Source: Oligosphaera ethanolica (GTDB taxonomy: Bacteria > Verrucomicrobiota > Lentisphaeria > Oligosphaerales > Oligosphaeraceae). From it: a stretch of DNA of 64,000 bases. Shown piece after piece: positions 37,501 through 45,739 of the stretch (the first letter of the stretch is position 1; each line of letters opens with the position of its first letter). Where the stretch lies: contig NZ_JAUSVL010000001.1 of assembly GCF_030814695.1 (NCBI RefSeq), forward strand, positions 5,244,227 to 5,308,226. The letters run 5' to 3'. Position numbers and translations under genes: made by a program. The notes under the pieces are model-generated. The model did no database searches and had not been told where the DNA came from. It was given only the letters and a program-made list of their open reading frames with translations.

Positions 37501-39345
37501 AGCGCTATTGATATGACCGACTCACCTGAAACCGAATATTACGGCCCAGCCCGAATGGCCGTGCTCTCAGACAACTTCACGCTTTGGAACTACGAATGGC
37601 CCGATGACGACGTTGAATGGGACCTGCCCTACCTCGAACAATTCTATGTCAAGACACCGACCCCCGATGCCTATTGGACTGACAACGGCGTGCTCTTTTA
37701 CCAAAACACTCTTATTGGCTATCCAACACAACGCCCCGAAAACATCTATGTCATACCTCAAAACACAACCGAAATCGGCTCAAATGCCTTCGGCATTAAC
37801 TGGTGGAGAAACCCTCCCGCGCTTGATCACCTCGTTATTCCCGACTCAGTCACCGAATTGGGTGATGCCTTGGCCGACATATATTCACTGCAAGCGATTA
37901 CCTTCCTCGGCGCGCCACCCTATTTTACCTCCTCAGATGTCTTCCCGCAATGGCTGTGGGACTTGAATGCGCCCGAATGCGTTGTCCATGCATTTCCCGG
38001 CTGCGGCTGGGAAGAACTCCGCAACCGCTGGCTCAAACGCTGCGAACTGCTACGTGGCACTATGACCGACCTGGAATGGGACGAATGGCGCTCGTCGCAC
38101 AACGACTGGACCTTCTTCAACGCCGCCGACATCATCATTGCCGGCGTCCTCCCACCCGTCGTCACCTGCGACGCCAATAACCGCGTTGAAATCAGCTGCG
38201 TCGACGAGCAAGGCACGCCTATCCCCAACTTGAATATCTACTATTCACTCGATGGTTCCCACCCGGGACCGTTAAGTACCCCCTACACCGAAGCGTTCTT
38301 CATCCCCGGCCGCCCCACAACAGTCATGGCTATCGCCTACCGCGATGGCCAGCAAGTCAGCGCCACAACCCGAATCACCATCGAACCAGAGTACGAAGAA
38401 GAAACCATCTTTGCTCCTTGGCCATTAGCTGATATCACCACGCCAGATGGCGACTGGGCCCGCCAAACGCCCTATAACGCCCTACCACACCATTTCCAAA
38501 TCACTCTCAATGGCCCCGGCACCCTCAGCTTCTGGTGGAAACTTGATTCCTACGATGCCGCTTTTTCCTGCCATCTCGGCGATCCCAGGGTCGCTGATAT
38601 CACCGGTTATCACGACTGGGATAAAGTCAACCTGACACTAAGTGAAAGCGGCACACACACTATCACCTGGGTACACCAGCCAGCTGCTGATCGTAGTAAA
38701 GTCGATGTCGCCTACCTCGGCGGCATAACTTGGACACCGGCAACGACACCAACCGACCTCTACAACTTCACTATCAGCGATGGCCATGGTAGTGGTCAGT
38801 ACGCTCCAGGTAGCTTGGTGTCTTTTGCGGTCATCCTCCCCGACGACGCCTGGGACTACCGTCTTGATATTCGTGGACTGACAGATGAACTCACCGGTGA
38901 CTTCTTCATCATGCCGGCCAACGACGTGGCTATCCGCCCCATTTTCCGCAAGCCCTTTGCATACGAACTCGTTCCCGGCTGGAATCTGCTTGCAACACCC
39001 TACAATAAGATCAACTATGAAGGCAACGGCGTCCCACCCAAGGTCTTCATCTATGATCAAGAAATGCACGCCTACTCCCAAGCCGCATTCGCCGACCTCA
39101 TGGCCGGCCAGGGCTTCTGGGTCTTCTGCCACTACCCAGACGGTCTTAATCTGCGCTTCAGCGGAGAGCAGGACAACCACTTCATCCAACGCCAGCCCGG
39201 GTGGAATCTCCTCGCCGGCGGGCCAAACGCCGACGATTATTCCACGATCTGGACATGGAATGGCCTACGACTAACACACCCCGAGGTGGGAATACCACTG
39301 GAAAAAACCAAAGGATACTGGTACTACCTTACAACCGGTGAATAA
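34567..39345 (+). CDS. Large exported BspA-type leucine-rich-repeat protein
   Basis: 1592 aa. Signal peptide (LRIRSLFIVLIAAFAARA). Several blocks of LRR_5/BspA repeats, for example ITIPFTVTRIADKAFYGCKN, VSLPGQLRRIGDEAFANC and IVLPVTLEHIGDQAFANC. Two chitobiase-C-terminal-like beta domains (VKYSLDGSVPIADSPTFSAP; IYYSLDGSHPGPLSTPY) and tryptophan-rich C-terminal repeats (PGWNLLATPYNKI; PGWNLLAGGPNADD). Likely cell-surface or secreted, in adhesion or glycan binding (family knowledge). No LPXTG or PEP-CTERM tail is visible. RBS AGGGAG. Confidence 0.85.
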   Translation: MNSLRIRSLFIVLIAAFAARADDFVVHAYKDGLAITQYCGDESDIVIPSYIDGLPVRKIAAWAFGDKDLERITIPFTVTRIADKAFYGCKNLAQLSFTGEKPVYFATAGLPPTLTLEVWPGMGWEQLGTEYQGHAISFREGQPLPEFNRLDGLAGRLFHDQLVLGIDVAGLPPGLVLRYNDQGGEPDKDAPALPLAAGVLPITSSLSAAIRWFTADGVAASGIKQILYGNLNAPEQPQSTFDLVACYCQDSLGRLEIEGYHGIEPVVKIPQRLDGKDVFNLCGQGQWSDNCLAVIMPANIGFCGNSFAGSANLEYLDLATGLHRLTPSLAEGCPRLRQVVIPPSIQDIDQRAFANCPLLSNVSLPGQLRRIGDEAFANCRGLTSLVISPQLVHLGSNVFAGCTALASVYFAGKPPHVPAGHTAFLASTTLFVPANCGWEAYNGSFAGARVEILNTMPPPVIQRQDGVASSFFTGAIAVSIANPNPGSTVKYSLDGSVPIADSPTFSAPIQIDSSTCVSALCFVNEQIVSTLACRTFQRQDEIPLAASFNPEDGSLSFGGVSSFMSIPATVKGIAITGIDGLRYESGSDSVLQEVFIGNAVQFLTPAAYPTTGADAVNPFQGHAGLQAVEVHPDNPFYCAVDGILYDQHCTTLLAYPPAKTGNTFTVPASVRWIAAGAFAYAYRLEDIVLPVTLEHIGDQAFANCFSLQHIALPNGVTFLAKQLFLNCTMLNAVTLPDHLHAISSEAFRGCAALSELSIPYTIEHVAISAFFACQPDLALTFAGNIPYFYGNHEYCDDDGNYLLKPLVIHSHFEEAQQVITTCFFGWDWPDDAYFPFTFVTLAGLPPHIQKPIVRVYAYENDPGAISYQINCDLLNIDNWHYYGVLEFRYATDGNAPYLPFWSYLNFTQDELPLLLQAQVFHNGVPISDVSQLMLTAFDAPLDPLAASESSCSYDNGLYRINLFTTVSSLQPPVYACYLSAIDMTDSPETEYYGPARMAVLSDNFTLWNYEWPDDDVEWDLPYLEQFYVKTPTPDAYWTDNGVLFYQNTLIGYPTQRPENIYVIPQNTTEIGSNAFGINWWRNPPALDHLVIPDSVTELGDALADIYSLQAITFLGAPPYFTSSDVFPQWLWDLNAPECVVHAFPGCGWEELRNRWLKRCELLRGTMTDLEWDEWRSSHNDWTFFNAADIIIAGVLPPVVTCDANNRVEISCVDEQGTPIPNLNIYYSLDGSHPGPLSTPYTEAFFIPGRPTTVMAIAYRDGQQVSATTRITIEPEYEEETIFAPWPLADITTPDGDWARQTPYNALPHHFQITLNGPGTLSFWWKLDSYDAAFSCHLGDPRVADITGYHDWDKVNLTLSESGTHTITWVHQPAADRSKVDVAYLGGITWTPATTPTDLYNFTISDGHGSGQYAPGSLVSFAVILPDDAWDYRLDIRGLTDELTGDFFIMPANDVAIRPIFRKPFAYELVPGWNLLATPYNKINYEGNGVPPKVFIYDQEMHAYSQAAFADLMAGQGFWVFCHYPDGLNLRFSGEQDNHFIQRQPGWNLLAGGPNADDYSTIWTWNGLRLTHPEVGIPLEKTKGYWYYLTTGE

Positions 39346-39537
39346 CACATTCATGCCGCAACTCAGCTCAATGCTGACACGACACACGCAGGCATCCTAC
39401 CACTTACATGCATGCCTGCTTATGTTCAGGGGACGTTACGGGCGTCATATCTACCTCTTCAAATACCTACCAACCTCAATCGACCCCCTGCCGTCTCCTC
39501 ACTTTTCCTGCCATGAGCGGCCCATTGGGACCTGCCA

Positions 39538-40734
39538 ATGATCACCTATGCCGAATGCGCCCAACGCCTGAGTCTACCAGCCAGCGCCGCCGAACACTGG
39601 GAGGCGACCTGGGACGAATCCAGTGTAGCCATGCCAAGGGGCGCCCCGGCATTCGTCCAAGACGACTTCATTGACGACCTGTGCACGTTGAGCGGCCTCG
39701 GTGACGACGCCCGCGCCGCACTGCGTTGTGCCGCCGCGCAAATCCGCCGCGAGCCCTGCCTGGCACGCCTGGCCTGGCAGGTGCATTGGCTGCTCTATCT
39801 GGCCAGCCCCGAACAACGCCGACGCGGCAAGGCGCTGCCACCCAGCAGCGCCGACCAGCCCGCCGACAATGCCTTCCTTTACGCCCTCGCCGTCCTCGGC
39901 GACCTGCCACGCCTGCGCCGCTACTATCGCCACCACCATATCGACGATCAGGTCCTGGCTGACACTATCCACGACTTTGCCATCTGGACCGACGATTTCT
40001 TCCATAAAAATGGCCGCTACGGCTGCAGCACTTGGCAGTGGCTCACACACCACCTCAAGCCCGATCTTTTCCGCCTCGGCCGCCTGCAATTCCAGTTTTC
40101 ACGCTGGAAATACCCCTACCGAGTGTACCAACACCGACTGGAGCCGCAACAACTGGCGATCTTCCCCAACGCCGGCCTGCCAGTCAATGCCGAAGGCTTT
40201 TTCTGCCAAGAGCACGAAGCCGCCGCCGTCACCACGCGCTTCCAGGCCGACACCACGACCATCTGCGGTAACGCCGTCACCCCCAACGGCATCATCAACC
40301 TGGAACCAAGCACGCTGCCAGCCAGCGACTGGTGTTGCGCCATCGCCCCCAATGACCTCATGCTCGCAATGCACATTCCTGCCGGCGAAGCACTTGCCCC
40401 CGATGCCTGCAAGGACGCCCTGCGTCAAGCCCGCCTATTCTTCCCACGGCATTTTCCTGACTTTCGCTTCAAGGGCTTCTGCTGCGGTTCGTGGCTCTTT
40501 GACCCACAGCTCGGTGGCTACCTCCCCCCCGACAGCAACATCATGCAATTCCAGACGCTTTTTCAGCTCTTTCCGGCCCTGGGCGGCAACGACTGGCAAA
40601 TCCGCGAACGCGTCTTCGGTGACCCGATGTTGTCGCTGGACGCCGTGCCCCAACGCAGTTCCCTGCAACGCGCCGTCCTCGCACATATCCGCGCCGGCAA
40701 GGCCTGGCGCTCGGGCTGCGCCGTCGTCGTTTGA
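39538..40734 (+). CDS. Acyltransferase domain-containing protein (DUF5596-like)
   Basis: 398 aa. The block GRYGCSTWQWLTHHLKPDLFRLGRLQF is the hallmark of DUF5596-type proteins, whose C-terminal half has a GNAT-like acyltransferase fold (HFPDFRFKGFCCGSWLFDP, IMQFQTLFQLFP). No signal peptide. The substrate is unknown. Its end faces the end of the iron-sulfur operon (66 nt gap), so it is a separate unit. Confidence 0.72.
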   Translation: MITYAECAQRLSLPASAAEHWEATWDESSVAMPRGAPAFVQDDFIDDLCTLSGLGDDARAALRCAAAQIRREPCLARLAWQVHWLLYLASPEQRRRGKALPPSSADQPADNAFLYALAVLGDLPRLRRYYRHHHIDDQVLADTIHDFAIWTDDFFHKNGRYGCSTWQWLTHHLKPDLFRLGRLQFQFSRWKYPYRVYQHRLEPQQLAIFPNAGLPVNAEGFFCQEHEAAAVTTRFQADTTTICGNAVTPNGIINLEPSTLPASDWCCAIAPNDLMLAMHIPAGEALAPDACKDALRQARLFFPRHFPDFRFKGFCCGSWLFDPQLGGYLPPDSNIMQFQTLFQLFPALGGNDWQIRERVFGDPMLSLDAVPQRSSLQRAVLAHIRAGKAWRSGCAVVV

Positions 40735-40799
40735 CCACAGTACGCACGGCGTCACACGCGACACTGCCCCCAGCCCATCCCCCGCGCTCACCGCGTCGC

Positions 40800-41741
40800 T
40801 CAAATCAATGGCAGCGCCCACGGTTCGCGCTTGCGGAATGGCGTATGGAATTGGCGCTTCAGCGCGCCAAGCTCTTCCAGATGAATATAACAGGCAATAT
40901 CGCAGGCCCGACCACAAATACTGGTCTTATAGCCGTGTTTTATGCCGGGATAAAAATAGAGCTGGTCCAACACCGCCCGCGCCCGCTCCGGCGTCAGCCG
41001 CGCTTCGCCAGAAATCAACTGCAGGCGTTCCGGATCATCAAGAAATGCCTCGGGCGGCATAAAGGGATTTTTGCTCATATTGGCGCCGGCATAATACACC
41101 GCGCACTGCCATTTATCCACGCCCTTTGCCATGTCGATGGCCTTGCCGGGGCAGGCAGCAGCGCAGACGCCGCAGCGGTCGCAGAGATGCGGCGCGACCA
41201 CCGGATCAGCCGGCAACTCCGCGTCGGTGAGTATAAACACATAGCGCTGGAAAGGCCCAAAGTCGTCCGTGAGAATGCTGCCGGAACAGCCCCGTTCGCC
41301 AAGGCCGCAGTCCACCGCGCACTGCTCGAAATCCAACTGCGGCTCTTTTTCGCAGCCGCGGAATATCTGCCGGTAGTCGATCTCTGGATTGGTCGAATCC
41401 TTTTCCTGCATAACAGTCTGGTTGCGCCGTTGCGGTAGAGCCATATAGCCGTGGTCTTCCAGTACCGCTGCAGCTTTTAGTAACGCCATGGGCATGACCG
41501 TCTCCTCCAAGGTTTCCACGGCATTCGTCGTGTACTGATAGTAGGTCGAGCCCTCTTCAATCCCCCGCCGCGCACCGCGCAGCTGCCGGAATGCCGCACA
41601 GACCACGCTCTTGGTACCCGGATAGATCTTGGTCACCGCCGTGTCACGCATGCGCCCGACAGCGCCGCAGCAGACAATGTCCGCGCCGTATTTCCGCAGG
41701 GTCGCTATCAGGCTGTCCTTCAATGTCGCCATGGTACTCAT
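40800..41741 (-). CDS. QueG-like double 4Fe-4S cluster protein, copy 3
   Basis: 313 aa. N-terminal domain similar to epoxyqueuosine reductase (YGADIVCCGAVGRMRD; KSVVCAAFRQLRG; GLGERGCSGSILTDDFGPFQRYVFILTD), one ferredoxin motif CDRCGVCAAACPGKAI and a second Cys set SICGRACDIACYIHLEE. It lacks the HEAT-repeat tRNA-binding tail of QueG, so tRNA modification is unlikely. Ends FRKREPWALPL. Last gene of a three-gene tandem; starts inside the previous stop codon (4-nt overlap), so it is translationally coupled. Possible cobalamin use is inference from QueG and reductive dehalogenases. Confidence 0.8.
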   Translation of the reverse strand: MSTMATLKDSLIATLRKYGADIVCCGAVGRMRDTAVTKIYPGTKSVVCAAFRQLRGARRGIEEGSTYYQYTTNAVETLEETVMPMALLKAAAVLEDHGYMALPQRRNQTVMQEKDSTNPEIDYRQIFRGCEKEPQLDFEQCAVDCGLGERGCSGSILTDDFGPFQRYVFILTDAELPADPVVAPHLCDRCGVCAAACPGKAIDMAKGVDKWQCAVYYAGANMSKNPFMPPEAFLDDPERLQLISGEARLTPERARAVLDQLYFYPGIKHGYKTSICGRACDIACYIHLEELGALKRQFHTPFRKREPWALPLI

Positions 41742-42652
41742 AGTATCTTCGCCTCCCGCAAGTGCTCATAACAGGCCACATCGCAACGACGGCCGCAAAG
41801 ACAGGGCGCGTAACCCGTCTGGGCCATCGGCAAAAAACGCAACGAGGGGTAAATCGCCCTGGCGCTCTCCGCGTCAAAACGCTTGTCGCCGTTGAGAATG
41901 GCCTCGCGTTCAGGGTGGCCCTTGAGTATGTCGTCAGTCATAAACGGATTGGATCGATGGGCGCCGCGATAGTACACCGCGCACTGCCAACTGTCCAAAC
42001 CGCCATCCTTGCTGCTCAGCGCATGACCAGGGCAGGCACGCACGCAGGCGCCGCATTGGTCGCAGAGTTCCCGCTTGAAAGGCTCGTCGCAGGCCAGCGG
42101 CGCATCCGTCACAATAAAGACAAAGCGCACGAAGGGCCCAAACTGCGGCGTTAACACCCCGCCGCGCAGACTGCGTGAACCCAGTCCGCACACCTGCGCG
42201 GCGCGCGTGAAGTCCATGATTACGTCCGGAGCGGGCTTGCCCGGCGCCACCGGCTCGGCATGGACCAGCTCGTACGTGTCCGACACCTCCGGATTCGTCG
42301 TCTTGTCGCCCTTGATGCGCAGGTTGGAGATATTGCGCTGCACACAGGCGTCGTAGCCCTCATTCTCTATCAACCCGGCCATCTTGAGCAGGAAAACCTC
42401 GGATAATTCCTCGTCAATGGTCTTTACGCCCAACTGCGTATAATTGAAGTGCTGCGAACCGTCGGCCATGCTCTGGTACAGCGCCCGTGGCACCCGGAAG
42501 CCACAGCCAATCACGCAGGTCGCCCATGGCAAGATCTGCCGCGGATCGCGCTGCGGAATTTCGTCGGCAAAGCCGGCGATATCGCCGATGCCCACGAGGT
42601 CCGCGCCGTATTCACGAGCCTTCTCTTTTATCAGTTCTGCTGTCAACATCAT
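41738..42652 (-). CDS. QueG-like double 4Fe-4S cluster protein, copy 2
   Basis: 304 aa. Paralogue of both neighbours: YGADLVGIGDIAGFADEIP, GLGSRSLRGGVLTPQFGPFVRFVFIVTD, ferredoxin motif CDQCGACVRACPGHAL and second Cys set PCLCGRRCDVACYEHLRE. It stops about 20 residues earlier than the others, lacking the PWxL ending. RBS GAGGG. 34 nt downstream of copy 1. Confidence 0.8.
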   Translation of the reverse strand: MMLTAELIKEKAREYGADLVGIGDIAGFADEIPQRDPRQILPWATCVIGCGFRVPRALYQSMADGSQHFNYTQLGVKTIDEELSEVFLLKMAGLIENEGYDACVQRNISNLRIKGDKTTNPEVSDTYELVHAEPVAPGKPAPDVIMDFTRAAQVCGLGSRSLRGGVLTPQFGPFVRFVFIVTDAPLACDEPFKRELCDQCGACVRACPGHALSSKDGGLDSWQCAVYYRGAHRSNPFMTDDILKGHPEREAILNGDKRFDAESARAIYPSLRFLPMAQTGYAPCLCGRRCDVACYEHLREAKIL

Positions 42653-42686
42653 GCTACCCTCAAAAAAAAATCTGTCTGCTTGTTCT

Positions 42687-43754
42687 TCAGCGTTCCAGTG
42701 ACCACGGCTTTCCCTGGCGCAAGGGCCGACGGAAACGCTGTTCCATGCAGCCGCCTTTTTTCTCCAGCATGCTCACACAGGCACGGATGCAACCGCCGCA
42801 CTTGGCCATATTGTAGCCCACCCACGACGGAAAGTACTTGGCCAGCGCCTTGTACACCTTGACGATCTCCGCTTCCGTCGCCGGCCCCTTGCCCTCCAGC
42901 ACATTCAGGTCGCCGTTTTCATTGGCGTCAAAGACCTCTTTGGGCACGAAGGGGTTGAATTTGCGCCCCGCATGGGTGTAGAACGCATAGCATTTCCACT
43001 CGTCCAATTTGCCCCACTCGCAGTCCTTGCCACCGACGCGCACCTTGATGCTCTCGGTTGCGCTCAGACACTGCCCCGGACATTCGCGCACGCAAGCCAT
43101 GCACCGGCGACACAAGGCCGGGCCATCATACATGGGATCGGGCTCCAATGGCGCGTCCGTGAAGATAAAGGCCAAGCGCTGCAGAGGCCCAAACTGCGGC
43201 GTCAGAAACATCTTGCTCCAGCCAATCTCGCCAAGCCCGCAGGCAACCCCCGCCAGGCGAAAATGAAACTGCAGATCCGGCGCTACACCATCCGGCCGCA
43301 CGGGCCGCGTAAACTGCACCGTCCGATGATGCGCCGTCTTGGTCTTGGAACGCTCATTCACCTCAATCTGTTCTTCAGGCGACAGCGTATTCCCCGGCGT
43401 ACCGTCCATATCCGAAACCACCCCGCGCGCCCCCGTATTGCGATAGAGCGCCGCCTCGTAGCCGTGATCTTCGATCAGCTTACCAACATGATACAGCACC
43501 GACGGCGCAAATATCTCGTTGATGCCACCGTAGGCCATGGACGGATACTGGTAGAACTGCGTGCCTTCCTCAATCCCGCGCTGAACACCACGCGGAATCC
43601 GGAAGACCAAGCCAATCACCCGCGTGGCTTCGGGAAAGATATAGCGCGGGTCCATCTCCTTCGGCGCACCCTCAAAGCGCGCCAGATCGCCAATACCGCA
43701 CACATCGGCACCGGCCGCCAGCGCCGCTTTCTTTACCATCTCGCTGCTCAGCAT
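42687..43754 (-). CDS. QueG-like double 4Fe-4S cluster protein, copy 1
   Basis: 355 aa from the ATG at 43754, preceded by GAGGAG. Same architecture: AGADVCGIGDLARFEGAP, GLGEIGWSKMFLTPQFGPLQRLAFIFTD, CRRCMACVRECPGQCL and a diverged second set CGGCIRACVSMLEKKGGCM. It has a longer middle segment than its paralogues and ends FRRPLRQGKPWSLER, similar to copy 3. First gene of the tandem. Substrate and partner are unknown. Confidence 0.8.
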   Translation of the reverse strand: MLSSEMVKKAALAAGADVCGIGDLARFEGAPKEMDPRYIFPEATRVIGLVFRIPRGVQRGIEEGTQFYQYPSMAYGGINEIFAPSVLYHVGKLIEDHGYEAALYRNTGARGVVSDMDGTPGNTLSPEEQIEVNERSKTKTAHHRTVQFTRPVRPDGVAPDLQFHFRLAGVACGLGEIGWSKMFLTPQFGPLQRLAFIFTDAPLEPDPMYDGPALCRRCMACVRECPGQCLSATESIKVRVGGKDCEWGKLDEWKCYAFYTHAGRKFNPFVPKEVFDANENGDLNVLEGKGPATEAEIVKVYKALAKYFPSWVGYNMAKCGGCIRACVSMLEKKGGCMEQRFRRPLRQGKPWSLER

Positions 43755-43929
43755 CGACTCGCTCCTCGTTACACATTTCACTCGGCCGTCACCTACGCAA
43801 GGCGCCGCCGCCAGTATGCCATCGCATGGCTGAAACACACAGATCATAAGTGTATCGCACCGCCACCGCATTGCCACCTCCCCAACAAATTTTCCACATT
43901 TACGCCTTAATCGGTCAGTGGTTGATAAT

Positions 43930-44155
43930 AGCCGGTCTCAGAGGACGACTGGGACTATGGGGACGACTTGGCGACTGCGCACACTGGGGCGAGGACTCAC
44001 GGACTCATGAGGCATGGTCCCATGGATTGGACCGTGAGGACTTTCTGGACCATGGGGAAGGACGCCTTGGACACCGGGGACCGGTTGTGGACTGCTTGGA
44101 CGCCGTGGACTGACCGGCGGTGTCCATAGCGTCCATGGTGTCCCAAAAAACGCCC
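43930..44155 (-). repeat. Repeat family D, copy 3 (inverted)
   Basis: GGAC recurs at about 9-nt steps; the reverse complement contains the TCCAATCCATGGGACCATGCC core of copies 1 and 2. It is preceded by AATCGGTCAGTGGTTGATA, the reverse complement of the family junction motif, and followed by a CCGCC/GGCGG hairpin. Confidence 0.72.
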
Positions 44156-44189
44156 AGTGTCCCGCCAGTCAAGAGGCGGCACTGGCAGC

Positions 44190-44470
44190 CGGCTATTCTC
44201 AATCACTCCTATGAAACCGATGCTCTTCATTTAACGCTATCCATGGCACTTGTTCAACCAAGCAGCCTTTTCTCGTCGCGCATTTCCGCCGCGAAGCGGC
44301 AGAAGCGCTGAAAGCGCGAAACATACCAGCCCAGGGCAAGCGGCGCCGAAGGCGCGCGCCGCCCTGGGTAGCGCGCCCTCTACGCTCGTGTTCCTCGGCC
44401 CCTTTGGCCCCAGTCGGCGAAGCTGACTGGGGCCAAAGGGGCAATGGAACTCACTAGCTTGCCTGGGGTT
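44190..44470 (+). repeat. Repeat family B, copy 2
   Basis: Same order of hairpins as copy 1: GCCGC-GAA-GCGGC at 44288-44300, then GCGC/GCGC, CCCAGGGC/GCCCTGGG, and a 17-pair stem at 44399-44441 (CCCCTTTGGCCCCAGTC arm). The eighth pair is G-C where copy 1 has T-A. It begins with the ACTCCTATGAAACC start shared with family A. Confidence 0.85.
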
Positions 44471-44504
44471 GACGTCAGCGGCATGTCGGGCATCCAATAT
44501 CAAT

Positions 44505-44636
44505 GACTTCTATGAAACCCGCTGCCGCAAAGGTCGGTGGAAATCAAGGTCGAATGGCTGGGCGGCGACTGGCCGTGGGTTTCCTGCATATTGTCCCCGG
44601 TGTTTTCCCCACCGGGGTGGTTACTGACCGATTACC
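44505..44636 (+). repeat. Repeat family A, copy 3
   Basis: Full-length copy ending GGTTACTGACCGATTACC, placed directly after B copy 2. The hairpin CCCCGGTG/CACCGGGG is intact. The 169 nt to the next gene show no further feature. Confidence 0.8.
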
Positions 44637-44805
44637 TTTTTCTTCTCGGCATTGACGTCGCCGCAGTCGCATTTCCCCGGGTGGCAAATATGTTATGGCC
44701 GGCCTGTTTATTGATTCCAATAACCACGTGAACCAGTCACTCTCTCTCCTTCCAACCGGGCGCCCGCCCATCCCACCCGCAACCACCGTAAAGCAGGGGA
44801 AAATC

Positions 44806-45549
44806 ATGATCGACCTGAAAAAAGAACTGTCCGTCCAGAACTACTGCTTCCGTCATTTCAAGCCGCAGGGCCCCAGCGCCATCGCCCGCAAGGTCCGCGA
44901 ATGCGGCCTGACCCACTGCGAGGTCACTGCCCCCACCGACCCGGCGCTTTTCGCCGAAACCAAGAAGGCCTTCAATGACGAAGGCGTCACCATCGGCTCA
45001 GTATCCCTCCCCGTCGCTTTCAGCGGCAATCCCGACGCCGAACGCAATGGCCTGGCCTTCGCCCAATTCTGCGGCGTCAAAAGCGTCATGTGCAACTTCG
45101 CGCCACAGCGCGATTTCTGGAAGCCCTTCGATGTCGCCGCCAAACTCGCCGAGGAACACGGCGTCAATCTGGCCATTCACAACCACGGCGGCTACCACTG
45201 GCTCGGGCCAAAACCCATGCTGGCCTTTGTTTTCGCCAATACCTCCGAACGCATCGGTCTCTGTCTCGATACTGCTTGGGCACTTGACGCCAAAATGGAC
45301 CCCATCGACGCCGTCAAGTCCTTTGCCAAGCGCCTCTATGGCCTGCACTTCAAAGACTTCCTCTACTCACCCGCGCGCCAACCGCAGGACGTCATCGTCG
45401 GCGAAGGCAATATCGACCTGCCGGCACTCATCGCCGCCCTCAAAGAAATCGACTACAACGGCTATGCCGCCCTCGAATTCGAAGGCGATGTGGAAAACCC
45501 CGTGCCAAAACTGCGCAAGTGCGTTGAGGCCGTCTACGCCGCCTGCTGA
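44806..45549 (+). CDS. Sugar phosphate isomerase/epimerase family protein (TIM barrel)
   Basis: 247 aa. VTAPTDPALFAETKKAF at the strand 2 region, NLAIHNHGGYHWLG (His ligands), IGLCLDTAWALDA (Asp), YGLHFKDFLYS (His) and AALEFEGDVENP (Glu). Start at 44806 after CAGGGGAAA; the upstream extension is out of character. About 190 nt before the DUF4838 gene, from which a perfect 15-bp hairpin (45585-45628) separates it. Confidence 0.85.
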   Translation: MIDLKKELSVQNYCFRHFKPQGPSAIARKVRECGLTHCEVTAPTDPALFAETKKAFNDEGVTIGSVSLPVAFSGNPDAERNGLAFAQFCGVKSVMCNFAPQRDFWKPFDVAAKLAEEHGVNLAIHNHGGYHWLGPKPMLAFVFANTSERIGLCLDTAWALDAKMDPIDAVKSFAKRLYGLHFKDFLYSPARQPQDVIVGEGNIDLPALIAALKEIDYNGYAALEFEGDVENPVPKLRKCVEAVYAAC

Positions 45550-45584
45550 CATCACGCAAAGCGCTAACCACAAAACCTGACATC

Positions 45585-45628
45585 ACGACGCCCGGTACGC
45601 ACGCACAATGCCACGTACCGGGCGTCGT
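45585..45628. terminator. Perfect 15-bp hairpin between isomerase and DUF4838 genes
   Basis: ACGACGCCCGGTACG / CGTACCGGGCGTCGT with a 14-nt loop and no mismatch. Only TTCGCATTT follows, so it is a weak-tailed terminator or another structured element. Confidence 0.5.
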
Positions 45629-45739
45629 TCGCATTTGCCCGCTTCGCAACGCCCTTTCGCGCGGCTTTTTGGCCGGTATATTGACAGCGTCTCAACGCCT
45701 CCTCCCGACCTTGTGGCAGCCTACTCAGGAGTCAGCATC

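Noticed and set aside
39701..41062. 453-codon frame overlapping the acyltransferase-like gene in another frame
   Set aside because: Ser/Pro/Ala-rich composition typical of a shifted frame and it runs into the next operon on the other strand.
42972..43910. 312-codon frame opposite the first QueG-like gene
   Set aside because: Arg/His/Pro-rich shadow translation, no ribosome binding site, covers a gene with clear cluster motifs.
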